From the NCBI GenBank assembly GCA_023362775.1, contig JALMGJ010000001.1:65172001-65236000 (forward strand): a stretch of 64,000 nucleotides of DNA, in the 5' to 3' direction. Both the position numbers and the translations under genes were made by a program. The notes below the pieces were generated by a model. It was not told the DNA's origin. It made no database searches and saw only the letters and a program-made list of their open reading frames with translations. This document shows, piece after piece, positions 21,527 through 33,124 of the stretch. The DNA comes from Charina bottae (Eukaryota > Chordata > Lepidosauria > Squamata > Charinaidae). The stretch's first letter is position 1. Every line of letters begins with the position of its first letter.

Positions 21527-22735
21527 CAGAGCTTTCCAAACTGTGTGTCGCGACACATTTCTGTGTCGCGGCAAGGGCCCAGGTGTGTCGCAGGGGAACC
21601 CGGAAGAGGAGGCCATAAACCACATGGAGCCCCGCCCATCCCTTGCCACGCCGACAGGTCCCTGCTCTGAACCCAGCTCTTCAGCTCTCGCCGCAGAAGC
21701 CAGGTAAGTTAGCAGCCCGGTAGGGCTGCAACTGGGAGGGAGGGTGCAGGGACATGACTAGGCTGCCGCGCAGGGGGGTTGGGGGGTGCAGGGATCGCGA
21801 AGCGCGGCGGCCGGAGACATGGCTTTTCCCTTCCAAGAAGTGCCAGCGGCCTGGCAGCCAAGAAAGGGACGGGGAGGCGGCTCCACTGCCTGCCTCACAT
21901 GGCCCCCGCGCCGTCCGTGTCTCCGGCTGCCCCTTCCCCTTGGCGGCGGCACCAGCCAGGCAGAGGCAGGACTGGGCAGGCGGACAGGTGGCGTTCTCCG
22001 CCTCTGTGGCCTGGCCTGGCTCGCCGCTTCCTCCCGTCGCCTACAAGCAGAAGATGGTGGCGGTCTGATGCGCAGCCCACAACCCACGAGAGCTGAGCTG
22101 GGGCCGAGCCGAGGGAGCCTGCCAGCGCCTCTGGCCCGACGAGAGGGCTCCCGGCACTCCGGGGAGACCCAGCACGGGTGGCAGGGATGGGGCAGGAGAG
22201 GAGCCGCCGGTGGGAGCGCGGCACGAGGAGTGCCTCGCCGGCGCCTGCCTGGCTTCCACCGTGCTTCGTCGGAGAAGGTAAGACGCCGCACCGGCGGGTG
22301 GGCGGGCGGCTGAGAGGCAGGCGGGCGGGCAGGGGATCGCCTGCAGCGGGTTCATCTGACCGTCCTTCCCAGAGCTGCTGGGGCCGGATGGAGCTGTGGG
22401 GGACTCGGCATCGCTCCTTCCAGCGGGCGCTCCAAGCCCAGCTGTTTAGCCATCGATCAAGGATCGATCAGGCCCGGGGGCAGGGCTGGCCGAGGGGCTT
22501 GGGGGGGAAGAGGGAAGGCAGGTCCCTGTTGCCTGAGACATCCTCACGCATCCTCCCCCCCTCGCCCCACAATAGGGCAGCAATAACAGGCAGGGCCCAA
22601 AAAAGAAGGAAAGCCCCAAGAAAGAGCGGGGATCCTGCACTTTCCACTCTCCAGAAGAGCGTCCCACACTTGGATCCATTTCTGCCAGAGCCTTCGCGGC
22701 AGGTGGTGGTCGCTGTGGTTGTTATTGCTGCCATA
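21527..22735. mobile_element. One-ended hAT-like element carrying a CpG-island-like block
   Basis: The left end CAGAGCTTTCCAAACTGTGTGTCGCGACAC matches the hAT copies at 28.9 and 29.5 kb, including the CGCGACAC palindrome. The next 1.1 kb is strikingly GC- and CpG-rich, ending abruptly near 22735. Two good splice donors (aggtaagt near 21702 and aggtaaga near 22276) and a cttcccag acceptor near 22370 are visible. No right terminal repeat was found, so the element is truncated or longer and rearranged. It may be the 5' promoter/leader part of an autonomous relative. Long ORFs occur in several frames on both strands, as expected of GC-rich DNA, and none looks like a transposase. Confidence 0.55.
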
Positions 22736-23183
22736 TACTGTACATGGAATCTTATATCCCACCATGCATAATATGTGAATGCAAAATCCACCAATTGACT
22801 CCAGCAGAAATTCCATAAATGTCCTGCTTTTGATACTTTCAGACAATCCTGGAAATTCTCATACAAACCATATTCCAGCAACAGAAAAGCTGGTCCAAGT
22901 GTGTAATTCCTTTTACACAGGAGTTTATTCTCATTACTGTGAAATGATCAGTTTGCCTATTGGTCTTCAGAAACAATGTTGAAGATCAAGGAAAACATTT
23001 CAAATCAACAAATCCTATGATAGCATCCGCAGTAAATGTTTTATTATTAATAGTTTACTTATGGTACAGTTTCAGTATAAGGTAAATAAGATTCAGCCTG
23101 AATAAAATGTAGAGCTATAGACTTACCATTTCATAAAAAATCTTAAGAAAGACTGCCTGCTGCTTCTGCTGCACTAACAATAC
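22736..23183 (-). other. SYT14 intron, unassigned
   Basis: No recognised features. Confidence 0.4.
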
Positions 23184-23191
23184 GGTTAGAA

Positions 23192-23537
23192 CAGAGCTTT
23201 CCAAACTTTTCATGTTGGTGACACACTTTTTAGACATGCATCATTTCGTGACACACTCTTACAGCAGGGCATCATTTCGTGACACACTCTTACAGCACGG
23301 CACAAGGCAGGCACTAGGACCTGCACGGAATCACAGCAGGTTTAGAGGCAGCAAGGCACAAGGCAGGCACTAGGACCTGCGAAGAATCACAGCAGGTTTG
23401 GAGGCAGCAAGGCACAAGGCAGGCACTAGGACCTGCGCGGAATCCTGGCAGGACTCAGAGGCAGCAGCAGCCGCGACACACCCAGACACTGCAGCCGACA
23501 CACTAATGTGTCCCAACACACAGTTTGGAAAGCTCTG
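23192..23537. mobile_element. hAT non-autonomous element with internal minisatellite, copy 2
   Basis: Same family as 17899-18218: CAGAGCTTTCCAAACT ... AGTTTGGAAAGCTCTG, duplication ggttagaa/ggctagaa (7 of 8), three internal units. A further short duplication of catcatttcgtgacacactc occurs near the left end. Confidence 0.9.
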
Positions 23538-23545
23538 GGCTAGAA

Positions 23546-25579
23546 CATTAACACAGATAATTATCTCAGTGCTTAGTATTTTTAAAAATTAAGAATTTAA
23601 ATATATTCTTATTTATCTTGAAATAAGATCTAGTGAACTCAGTGAGACCTATTTCTGGGTAGTTATATATATATATGACTGCATTGTAACATATTCATAT
23701 TGTGTGGAAAAAAATTAAACTTCTCAAGGGCTTTTCCTGCACTTTGATTTCCCCCCTATTCTTAGGAGATTATATGTATTATAAAAAAAAAACCCTTCCT
23801 TTTTGTCATGATCCCCAACCCCCCCGCCCACAATACTACTTAAGGTAAAATCAAATAAAAAACGTAATTCTTTAACTGAGTATAACCAGGAGACTGAAAC
23901 ATTTCGATATTGTTATGTATAGACTTAATTTATTACCACAGAGTCTATAAAGTTATATCAAATTTACTTCCTGAAATCATAAGTGATATTGGAAATATAT
24001 ACATAGACAAATTATTCTACAGACAAAAGCATCACACTATTTATAGAATGGCTTTGTTCTCAAACTTAAACTATTAATGTATGCTGAAAATAAAATGACA
24101 AGCAGAATTGATATACTGCAGTAAATCAGTATTCCAACTTCCTCAATAAACATTTGACGAGGTAACAATAGGACCCTTGTGCCACTTTTCTCATTTGATA
24201 CTTGATCTACGATACCTTTATAAGATTTCTAATAAAACTTACACAGTATGTCATAGTGGGATAAAAATTAAGAAGATAAATTATGTAATTTCTCTGGAAT
24301 GTGCTATGACAAGGCAGTGAAATTACTGCTTAGCTATTTTTTATATATTGATGTCTAACAGATATATGTCTATCATATGTCGACAACTTTCACTTATAAG
24401 CCACAGACAACTTTCCAAATCAGTGTCTGCCCTCCCATGAGGCACATTTCAGATCTCAACAGGAGACTAGAAAGAGCAGGGCCCAAACCCATCCATTACC
24501 AAGACGTCACTCACAACTATCATCTACACCTATCTGTGACAGAGTGTCCCCAGATAGGCAAATGAACATATTATATTGGCTGGGGAATTCTGGGAGTTGA
24601 AGTCCACACATTTTAAAGTTGCCAAGGCTGAGAAACACTGATCTAAATAGCTCACATGCTCTCTTTCTATATAAAATGCCAAAGTTGGAAAACAGCCAGT
24701 GTGTCTCTCTAGACTGGTCAGTGAGGAAGAAAACAGGATTACTTTTCAGAATACCCAACAGATGTCTTGTTTTGAGGGATCTTTCCTCAGAAGGAAGTAC
24801 TGTGGGTGAGAAGGCTGGCAAACTATCTATGCTATACCAGCACAAATGGTCTGACAATGCTTCATTCTGAGGGAAGGTCCCTCCATGCATGGTACTGAAG
24901 GATGAAATTATTCGTAATGTGAGCGAGGAAGGAGGCAGCATGTATTTCAGTCACAGGGGGTAAGGCATCATGTTCTGGCACTGGAGCTTCCTAAAACTAT
25001 TTAAGTTTTAGGAAGTCGTTTAAAGGAACACAATCTAGACATATTTATGGACACTTTATATACTGAAATCCAAGACTTTAGGCAGTCTCACAGCTAGATT
25101 ATAGGCTCTGAATATTCTTACCAAAGCGATGGACATCTTATGACTTTTTGGCAAAGTTTAGAGAAAAAATCTGAGCAAGTTATATTTAAATTGTAACCAG
25201 TTTTTTTAAGGCTAATGTGCAGTATTATAAAGAAAGAAGGCATATAACTGTAAGCAACATATACTTTTTCCCCCTAAGATTACACAGTCTTTAAAAAGCA
25301 AATAGCCATTTTTCCTGATGATGCTTTCCTGCCTCACTGCAAAGTATTTGATCTAGTGTCACCTGTACTACAAGATGCAGAATGAACATGGAAGGCACTA
25401 TATCCCATTATTTTCAAGTTAATGCAAAGGGGCTAGATTTCATCTGTTTCATAGCTTATTGTTAATGTAATTTTTCCTGAATTCTTATTTTCCTAGAAGA
25501 ACTTCTAAAATTAATTTCAGATCAGAGATGTAGTGCTCCCAATGGATTTATATTCAAAATAAGGCAAATATACATGCTG
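23546..25579 (-). other. SYT14 intron, mostly unassigned
   Basis: AT-rich. Includes a short hAT-like end at 24578-24640 (listed separately). The 144-codon minus-strand ORF at 24507-24941 has no recognisable domain and overlaps that repeat. Confidence 0.4.
24578..24640 (-). mobile_element. hAT-like MITE fragment (CAGTGTTTCTC end)
   Basis: Plus-strand ggctggggaattctgggag ... ggctgagaaacactg. The minus-strand reading starts CAGTGTTTCTCAGCC, a common hAT-type terminus in amniotes. The other terminus is not visible. Confidence 0.5.
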
Positions 25580-25885
25580 CTTTATTGATTTGATTTGATT
25601 TGGATTTGAGGCTGCACAACTCCAAAATGACTCTGAGTGGCTTACAAAATATCAAATATATAATTAAAACACAGTTTAAAAACATAATAGAACAAAACAT
25701 AATTGCCCAGACAAGACAACAACAACAACGTTAAAAAAACAGGACAGAGGCTGCACAAGCAGGAGCAGAGCCAGGTCTTAAGGGACTTCTGGAACACTTG
25801 GAGAGTGGGAGCCATATGGATCTGTGGGGGGATGCTATTCCAGAGGACAGGGACTGTGACAGAGAAGCCATGCTTCCTCAGTCCT
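25580..25885 (-). mobile_element. L2 LINE 3' region, antisense, first part
   Basis: gactctgagtggcttacaaaat, agagccaggtcttaaggg and attccagaggacagg match in order the antisense L2 at 35.7-36.0 kb. The continuation is at 26298-26645; it is split by a sense LINE tail and a SINE. Confidence 0.75.
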
Positions 25886-25886
25886 A

Positions 25887-25935
25887 CAAGAAAAACCGCC
25901 CAGGGTCCCTCCTTGTGGGGGAGATGGGCGGGATA

Positions 25936-25991
<56 letters not shown>

Positions 25992-26035
25992 ATACATACA
26001 TACATACATACATACATACATACATACATACATAC
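25887..26035 (+). mobile_element. Short sense L2-type 3' end with (TAAA)n and (CATA)n tail
   Basis: ccctccttgtgggggagatg, followed by ggcgggata, is the sense version of the L2 3' terminus (compare the antisense at 35700-35735), followed by TAAA repeats (25937-25993) and CATA repeats (25994-26034). This is a 5'-truncated insertion into the antisense L2. Confidence 0.6.
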
Positions 26036-26051
26036 GTGACAACATTTAATT

Positions 26052-26297
26052 GAGAGAGCCAGTTTGGTGTAGTGGTTAAGGCATCAGGCTAGAAACCGGG
26101 AGACTGTGAGTTCTAGTTCCACCTTAGGCACAATGCCAGCTGGGTGACCTTGGGCCAGTCACTCTCTCTCAGCCCTAGGAAGCAGACAAGGGCAAACCAC
26201 TTCCGAAAAAACTTGCCAGGAAAACTACAGGGACTAGTCCAGGCAGTCACCAGGAGTCAAAAACTGACTCAGACACCAAAAAAAAAAAAAAAAAAAC
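26052..26297 (+). mobile_element. MIR-like tRNA SINE, copy 1
   Basis: The head is agccagtttggtgtagtggt with a tRNA-like A box and a degenerate B box (gagttctagttcc). The core is gctgggtgaccttgggccag and tcactctctctcagccc, the CORE-SINE/MIR signature. It ends in a poly-A run at about 26278-26297. Confidence 0.8.
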
Positions 26298-26645
26298 AAT
26301 CAGGAGCACACCCACTCTGAACATACCAGGTGGGCAGAAATAACTGAAGACAAACAATCCCTCAGATAACCAAGTCCTATGCAATGAAGGACTTTATAGG
26401 TGACAACCAGCACCTTAAATTGCACCTGGAAGCTGGCTGGCAACCAATGCCATTTGTCTAGCAGTGATGACACATGGGTATAACAAGAAGTGCCCATTAC
26501 TGCTCATGCTGCTGCATTTTGAACCAGCTGTGACTTCTGGATGATCTTCAATGGCAGCACCATGTAGAGCATGTTGCAATAGTCCAATTGCGAAGTAACC
26601 AGGGTATGAGTTATTTGAACACCCACAAGCATACTTTTCAAGTCT
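26298..26645 (-). mobile_element. L2 LINE 3' region, antisense, second part
   Basis: Continuation of the L2 at 25580. The minus-strand frame includes WLPASFQVQFKVLVVTYKVL followed by GLGYLRDCLS, matching VQFKVLVITFKALHGIGPGY of the 36-kb copy. Confidence 0.75.
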
Positions 26646-27227
26646 TGCTAATATCTATGCCCAATGACATTTCTATCTTGTGCTAAGACCTGTCCTGCAT
26701 TTGAAGTCCTGAGCTGGCTAGTCACACATAGTTTAGCACTTGTAAGGCTAATCTGAATTTACTTTAGGGCGATAGAAAAATGTTCAAGATTTCTTCATGG
26801 GGTTCTATAGGAACTGCGCAAGTGTATATAAGGATATTTTTTATGTCAGCTTCAACACTGTGGAAAAGAGTTCAAGACCAGGTAATTCAGAGTGAGCCAT
26901 ATGCTTTCTATTCTAAATGTTAATAGCAAGACCATTAAGCTCACATACCTATTGATTTGGGGAATTTAACACACAGTAGAAAACTAGGCTCCACTATTTC
27001 CATGCTAATGAAAAGCTGCAATAAAAAGTTCTTTAGAAGCAGCAGCTCCCAGTTTCATTTGATTCAACAGATGTATTTTTGTGACAGAACAGTGCATGTA
27101 CAGAAATACAGTATTTGAGTAGTCGATATGAAGTATTTAATGTTGGTCCTTACCCCTCCCAAAGGAGAGTCAGGGAGAAGTGAGCTCTCTAAACAGAAAT
27201 ATTTAGCATACTGTATGTGTTCATACT
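26646..27227 (-). other. SYT14 intron, unassigned
   Basis: No recognised features. Confidence 0.4.
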
Positions 27228-27520
27228 CCAGGAAATCAAGCCAGACTGCTCACTTGAGGGAATGATATTAAAGGCAAAACTGAAGTACTTTGGCCACATA
27301 ATGAGAAGACAGGATACCCTGGAGAACAAGCTGATGCTAGGGAAAGTGGAAGGCAAAGGAAGAGGGGCCGACCAAGGGCAAGATGGATGGATGGTATTCT
27401 GGAGGTGACGGACTCGACCTTGGAGGAGCTGGGGGTGGTGACAGCCATCAGGAAACTCTGGCATGCGCTGGTCCATGAAGTCACGAAGAGTCGGAAACGA
27501 CTGAACGAATAAACAACAAC
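27228..27520 (+). mobile_element. Bov-B (RTE) LINE 3' end, copy 1
   Basis: The frame reads EIKPDCSLEGMILKAKLKYF, then GHIMRRQD and LMLGKVEGK, before breaking, and the 3' terminus is tcacgaagagtcggaaacga followed by ctgaac. It matches the better copy at 37.5-37.9 kb. 5'-truncated. Confidence 0.88.
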
Positions 27521-28375
27521 GTGTTCAGATATCCATAGTTAGATATATAGGTAGCCAGATAGATAGATATCTCTTTTTCTTTGAGTGACAGAGAGTTCAG
27601 AGACTGAGCAGACTACCACTCAACCCCTGCAAATGGGCTAGTGAGTCTACTGAACAGGGTACCACAATTAGTGTTATTCAGGCCTGTGGGCCACTGGACA
27701 GGTTCAGTAATTGTGCTGCTATTGAAAAGGCTCTCCTCACAGATTTTCTGCTGTCTAAATGAATACTGCAATCTTGTGTAGGGTCTCCCGTGGAAAATGG
27801 ATACCTGCCCAGAGCAACAAAATGGGCAGGGTTGGGGAACAAAGAGGGAGAAAGGAAAAACATCACTGTCTCCTTTAGAGGTTGCTGAGGCCATTCCCCT
27901 CTACTGTGAGATTAAACTCTATTGTCATTGCTAAATTGTTTCCTTAGATCCCAATACTTTGTCAAAGGGATGCCTTCGGGACCAAATGAAGCTGAGAAGA
28001 AAGAAAAGCCCTTTTTTTCCTAGATGGCAGAGCTGAGACTGAGTTGGAAGGGGCTACCTCCATACGATGCAGAAGTCCTGGCTCTGCCTTCTGACTGGAA
28101 AAGGTGGAATTAACCCTTTCCTGTCAGCTCCATCTTTAACGCCTGGGAATAACCTCCAGCCATCCTGTTGACAGATGTTTAAATTTGATCAAAGAGCCTT
28201 TTGCCACTGAAGGACACTGGTGGAACAGTTTTGCACAAATTTTTAAATTAAAAAACAATGGAACAATTGAGAATTTCAAACAAATTATCCCACATAGGAA
28301 ATGAGACCAGAAATCTAAGAGAGCTGGCTGTCCACAAAATTAAGCAGTACTAGATTAAATTATATACCATGTTTA
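27521..28375 (-). other. SYT14 intron, unassigned
   Basis: No feature recognised beyond short (GATA)-like runs near 27540-27575. Confidence 0.4.
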
Positions 28376-28690
28376 TATACTAGATGAGTTTATATACCAT
28401 GGCTTGTCCTGCTTGTGTTGGTGGAGGTGTTGTTCTCTCCTTAGGAGTTCCTTGATTGGGCTGTTGTTTGCTGCTTGGTTGATTGGCTGAGTTAATAGTT
28501 CCTTGATTAGGGTATATTGTGCTGTTTGATTGTTCCTCTGGTGCTAATACTGGTGTTAATCTTTGCATATCTGGGTGATGATTGCTGGCAAGGAGGTGTT
28601 CTGGTCTTCTGGCTTTTCTATTGTCTCTTATGAATGGTATGTCAATGTTGTTTACCTCTATGTGCCTGTTGACCAGAACACCTCCTTGCT
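28376..28690 (-). mobile_element. Possible PLE-like retroelement C-terminal fragment with terminal inverted repeat
   Basis: The minus-strand frame (about 28380-28680) is open and Gln/Pro/Ser/Thr-rich (LTPVLAPEEQ, NQGTINSANQPSSKQQ, ERTTPPPTQ), resembling low-complexity C-terminal tails of repeat-encoded proteins. A perfect 18-bp inverted repeat (28589-28606 and 28671-28688) encloses 64 bp. No GIY-YIG signature is seen, so the assignment is uncertain. Confidence 0.35.
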
Positions 28691-28939
28691 GTTTATTATA
28701 TCAGGGACCAATGCTAATTTCCTAATTGTAGTGTAAAAATGATTGCACTATGATGACAAGTATTTCAAAGTAGCAATCTACAGTCTCCCCCGCCCCCGAA
28801 AGCATAATGAGAACTTGTTGCTAAAAATCAAAGTCTACAGTTCATACAGAGAATGGGGGAGGCTGGAACTTAATTAGAAAGCAAATGTTTTTGAAAAAGT
28901 TTTGAATTCCACTGTTTTACGGAGAGTCAGTGTAAAAGA
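28691..28939 (-). other. SYT14 intron, unassigned
   Basis: No recognised features. Confidence 0.4.
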
Positions 28940-28947
28940 GTCTAGTA

Positions 28948-29215
28948 CACAGCTTTCCAAACTGTGTGTCGCAACACTTTAGTGTGTCGCGACACACAGT
29001 CTGGTGTGTTGCCACACAACCCGGAAGCGGCAGCGGGGGTGTGCACGGCGGTGACGGCAGCGGCGCGCCATCAGCTCTTCCGCGTTTTAGCAGAGGGCGC
29101 CACCGCCATGCACCCCCCGGCCCCCACGCGCCCCCACGCACTGCCGCCGTGCACGCCCGTGCGTGCCGCCGCCACCGTTGGTGTGTCGCCAACGGCGGCA
29201 CTTTAGAAAGCACTG
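28948..29215. mobile_element. hAT non-autonomous element, CpG-rich subfamily, copy 1
   Basis: CACAGCTTTCCAAACTG ... CTTTAGAAAGCACTG with a perfect 8-bp duplication gtctagta (28940-28947 and 29216-29223). The interior is CpG-rich with a GTGTCGCGACAC palindrome near the left end. Confidence 0.92.
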
Positions 29216-29489
29216 GTCTAGTAGAAGCTTTTCAGACTAACATATTTTATTAAAAGTGCTATCGAACTCCTACAAGGTTCTCCTCCTACAGTGTGGTACA
29301 GTGATTAGGGTGTTGGATAAGGACCAAGTAAAACCAGCTTTAAGTACATATTCTGTCAAAGAAGCTCACTGAGTAACTTCAGGTCAGTTACCTATCTTAG
29401 CAGAATCTACCACAAAGAATTTTGTTATGGGGATAAAATTGGAGCATAGAATACTCCAATTTTGTAGATGCTGTCTTGAGCCTGTAGAG

Positions 29490-29722
29490 CAGAGCTTTCC
29501 AAACTGTGTGTCGCGACACTTTAGTGTGTCGCAACACACAGTTTAGTGTGTTGCGAAGTGGCGGCACGGAGGCGCGCGCGTTGTGCCATCAGCGCTTCCG
29601 CATTTTAGCGAGGCCGCCGCTGCCGCCGCGCACCCCACGCGCCGCCACCGTGCACGCGTGCACCACCACGTGCCGCCGCCGCCATTGGTGTGTCGCCAAC
29701 GGCGGCAGTTTGGAAAGCACTG
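29490..29722. mobile_element. hAT non-autonomous element, CpG-rich subfamily, copy 2
   Basis: CAGAGCTTTCCAAACTG ... CAGTTTGGAAAGCACTG with a perfect 8-bp duplication ctgtagag (29482-29489 and 29723-29730). The interior is closely related to copy 1 at 28948. Confidence 0.92.
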
Positions 29723-29730
29723 CTGTAGAG

Positions 29731-30799
29731 AAAAGTTCTACTGATTTCAGTGACACTTCTGAACAATTACGTACAGAATAACACTGCAAGTCTCTAGAAT
29801 TATCTGCTTTACTGCTTCCAGTGATCAAACTAAATTAAATTAAATTAAAGATATGAGTTGGACACAGACTGGATTTTCTGTAGTCTTTGTGACAACTAAT
29901 TTAGAGAGAAAAAGAGACAGAAATTGTACTGGAAATCATGAAGCTGAAGCCATGATTAGTTAAGTAACAAAAGGATAAACAAGTAAGTATTTAAGTACAG
30001 ACTGCATTTCATTTCCTTTGAATGGCCATGCTTCTCTCATAAAAATATGATGTGAAGCAAAGTGAACCAATTCTGTAATCAAATATTCACAATGGTAATG
30101 TCAAAGAAAAAAGGAATGTTATTTCACATATACCAAAAATTCCTGCACAGTGATGCCATCTTCTGAAGCAGGACAAGCCTTGCCTAATGGCTCATGTAGC
30201 AGAATCTGAGAGGCTGGAACAGTGGCGCACCCACTAGGCTACCTTGCTTCCTTTAGGTGTGGCTATTCTAAACTTAATTTATTAGTATGCCAGACGACTT
30301 GTGTATAGAGAGAGTTAAAAAAAAAAAAGGAAAACCTTTCTCTTTGCTTCAGTCAGTAAAATGCCTTTTGTTAGTCCCTCTTCTGTCCTAAGTAACTCAT
30401 ATTAAAGCTTTGTGTACTATTAAAAAAGGTTACTCCTATTCTTCAAATTGTTATCTGTTCAGGCAACTGGGTGCTATGCATACACAGAGCATGTATGGAT
30501 CTTTCTAGAGCAGGAAGCAATCCCTCCTCTTGTTTCAGGGAAATATATATATATATATATATTTCATTCAATTAAAAAAGGTCAACATATGGGACAGAGA
30601 CACCACATCAAATATCTTTATTTGATTTGTATAAATAATTTCTTATTTATACTGAGACCTCTAAGACTAGTTATGGGTGTTAGGGCAACATACCTGTACT
30701 TAGAAAAATGAGCTCTTTTTTAACAATCCTCTCCCCCTACCGAAAAATAAAAAAGCATCTTGCATAGCTATCAGAATAAAACTGTACATAACACCTTAT
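29731..30799 (-). other. SYT14 intron, unassigned
   Basis: Includes a short (TA)n run at about 30543-30562. No exon recognised. Confidence 0.4.
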
Positions 30800-31345
30800 T
30801 ATCTATTTCTACTTATATTCTGCCCTTCATTAAAAAAAGATCCCTGAGGAGGTAACAGCAGTATTCAAACAAGCAACAAAAAAATATTGAAAAAGAACCC
30901 AAACCAATCAGCAGAAAGAACCAATCAGCAGAAACAAAAGGTTTGATCACATGCATTACAGTAGCAAGAAATTGCTTTAAAATGTCTGAGTAAACAAATA
31001 GGTTTTAGCCAGGCACCAAACCATCCATAAGATTAGCATGAGGCATACTTCTAGCAAGCAAACATTGCACTTCTTGCAAGCAAGCACTTCTCATAACTGG
31101 AACACCACTAGGATCAAATTCTATCAATGTGCCTTCCACAGTAGTTGGATGACACAAGCTAGTTAGAAAAGAGAGAGGCATCTTATATACTTGGGTCTCA
31201 AATCTTTTAAGGGTTTGCAGATCAAAACCAATACCTTGACTTTGATTTGAAATGAATCTGCGACCTTTCAGAGATTACTGAACTCTCATGGCATCCAGCC
31301 AGCATGACCAGTGATAAGAGATAATGAAGGGTGGTCTTTAGGATA
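30800..31345 (-). mobile_element. L2-like LINE 3' end, antisense, decayed
   Basis: The order of phrases ttctgcccttcatt, ataggttttagccaggc, ggtctcaaatc and aaccaataccttgac is the pattern of antisense L2 tails. It is strongly diverged and lies about 150 bp 3' of the C2A exon on the sense strand. Confidence 0.45.
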
Positions 31346-31496
31346 ACTTTCCTTGTGCTAACAACTACCTTACAGCAACACTTAGCCTCAATATTTCTCA
31401 CATGTGTTGAACTTTATTTGCTAGTGGCACAAATAAGTCCTCTATTCAGAATCATTTACACGACTGCACGTTTATTCTATTTGATTTAATACTTAC

Positions 31497-31946
31497 AGAA
31501 ATGTTGTATGCTGGTTCTAGTGTCACCGGGACTGATATTTTTCCTTGAAGATTTAGTTTGGTTAAGTAAAATATCTTTTCTCCTAGAATCCTTTCTCTTT
31601 TTACACGACGTATACTGTATAGTCTAAAGCGTACTGCATAATTCCCAATCATCTCAGATTCAATATGATTAAATTTAAATGTCTCAGTGAAGACAGGGCA
31701 AGGACCACGCTGGATGCTGGTTTTTGCCCTCTGTTTTTTGATAGGAAGGAGAACCAGGTGTACTTGCCACAGACTTCCACTTGTCCTGCTATAATTTGGA
31801 ATGTCTGTGACAGCTGTCACTGTTATCAGAAGCCTCTGTTCCTGTGAGTCATAGTCAAAAGTCACATCCAAGGTGCCATATTTAGCTTCTGGTTCTGGAT
31901 CAAAAGATTTAGGGAGCTGTGATGATGATCCTTGAACTGACAGATC
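31497..31946 (-). CDS. SYT14: Synaptotagmin-14 exon: C2A domain
   Basis: This 450-nt exon has acceptor AG at 31948-31947 and donor GTAAGT starting at 31496; it begins and ends on codon boundaries (150 codons). The peptide starts DLSVQGSSSQLPKSFDPEPE, enters the C2 fold at KYGTLDVTFDYDSQEQRLL, continues through WQVHLVLLPIKKQRAKTS, PCPVFTETFKFNH and EKIFYLTKLNLQGK, and ends LEPAYNIS. Positions that hold the Ca2+-binding Asp residues in synaptotagmin-1 are mostly not acidic here, as is known for SYT14. The basic KKQRAKTS loop is a candidate phospholipid or effector contact by analogy. The match to SYT14 is by recalled family sequence; SYT16 is the alternative. Confidence 0.94.
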
Positions 31947-33119
31947 CTAAATGAGATAGAAAAAAGTAGATTTACATTCATGTACATCTGTTCAAATATC
32001 TATATATTGCTACTGATATATATGAATAAAAGTAATGTATGTATGTGTATGATTTTATTACAAAAATAATTTGAAAATAACATTTTCACTTGCATTGTAG
32101 GAAGTTTTTGTTCATTTCACATACAGAGCAATCAAATATTCTATTAAGGACAATACGTATGTACAGCAACAAGAATATGCTTTTACAGATTGCAAAAAGA
32201 GCTAAAATGGGACATGGGGAAGAGAATATCCAAAGTCTTATTGGACCTTATACTTAGAACAGAGGGGAGAATTTGAAGATTTAGAGGAGATGTGCCTTAA
32301 ACCAGAGAGATGTATAAATGATCTGAGGAGAGAAATACTCTAAATACTGCCTAATAGAAGTGTGAAAAACATTTTGGGATTTAAATGTTCCAATCTCCAA
32401 AAGTCCAAAATGTCCCACTGTCAGAATGGCTCATTCTGACCTTATTGAAATAGGTCTAACCTCAAAATAGATTGCTGTGACCTCAACATGGTGCATCCTA
32501 TCAAGACTTCTGATAGGATCAAAATCCACCCCCCTTCCAACCTCAAAATCAGTATGACCTTTCCAAGGACATAATGGGGTTGTAATATTGCAACATCAAA
32601 ACATTTGCACATTACTAATATATCTACTCATGTATTTTATTTCACTGCCAACTGTTCACATGGTTTTTGATTTGTGGTGGTGTGCATTCTACATTTCTTA
32701 ATTGTTGCAGGGCACAAACTCTGTGACATTTGCTTGATCCTAATAAAGATATGTGGTAAGGGATGCAATTCTCTATGTCAGTTAGTGAGTGACCATTTTT
32801 ATTTTATTGTCTTTTAAAATTAGAATGAGGACTTCTAGAATTTTGGTTAACTTGTAGAGTTTGGATTATCATTATTATTTTTAGAATTAATACTGTAATT
32901 TTAGGTATTTAACATAATTCTATCTGCAGTTTATCAACTAGTATATTTTTCCTTTGTGCCGTATTTTAAACTACATGTAGACGAGGACTTGACTTTGACT
33001 CAGCAAGATGTGTTGCCTTAAAGCCTTATCTGACAGTTCTGGTCGCTGGAAGATGGGAAGCCTCTTCTAGCTAAGAGCTGCTGGATGACACCTTGATGCA
33101 GCTGTTTCACTATTAGAAG
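31947..33119 (-). other. SYT14 intron between C2A exon and upstream linker exon
   Basis: No recognised features in this part. Confidence 0.45.
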
Positions 33120-33124
33120 CATAT

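Noticed and set aside
21754..22881. Several long overlapping ORFs on both strands
   Set aside because: They lie in a CpG-rich block where stop codons are rare in all frames. Composition (Arg/Gly/Pro/Ala) differs by frame and none resembles a transposase or host protein.
23013..23020. tcctatga as right TSD for the 21.5-kb hAT
   Set aside because: Only 7 of 8 bases match the left flank and no hAT terminus precedes it; likely chance.
24507..24941. 144-codon minus-strand ORF
   Set aside because: No recognisable domain, overlaps a hAT-like terminal fragment, and no exon structure or conservation signal visible.
25314..25360. CTGATGA box suggesting another hammerhead
   Set aside because: No GAAA box or pairing stems at the right spacing.
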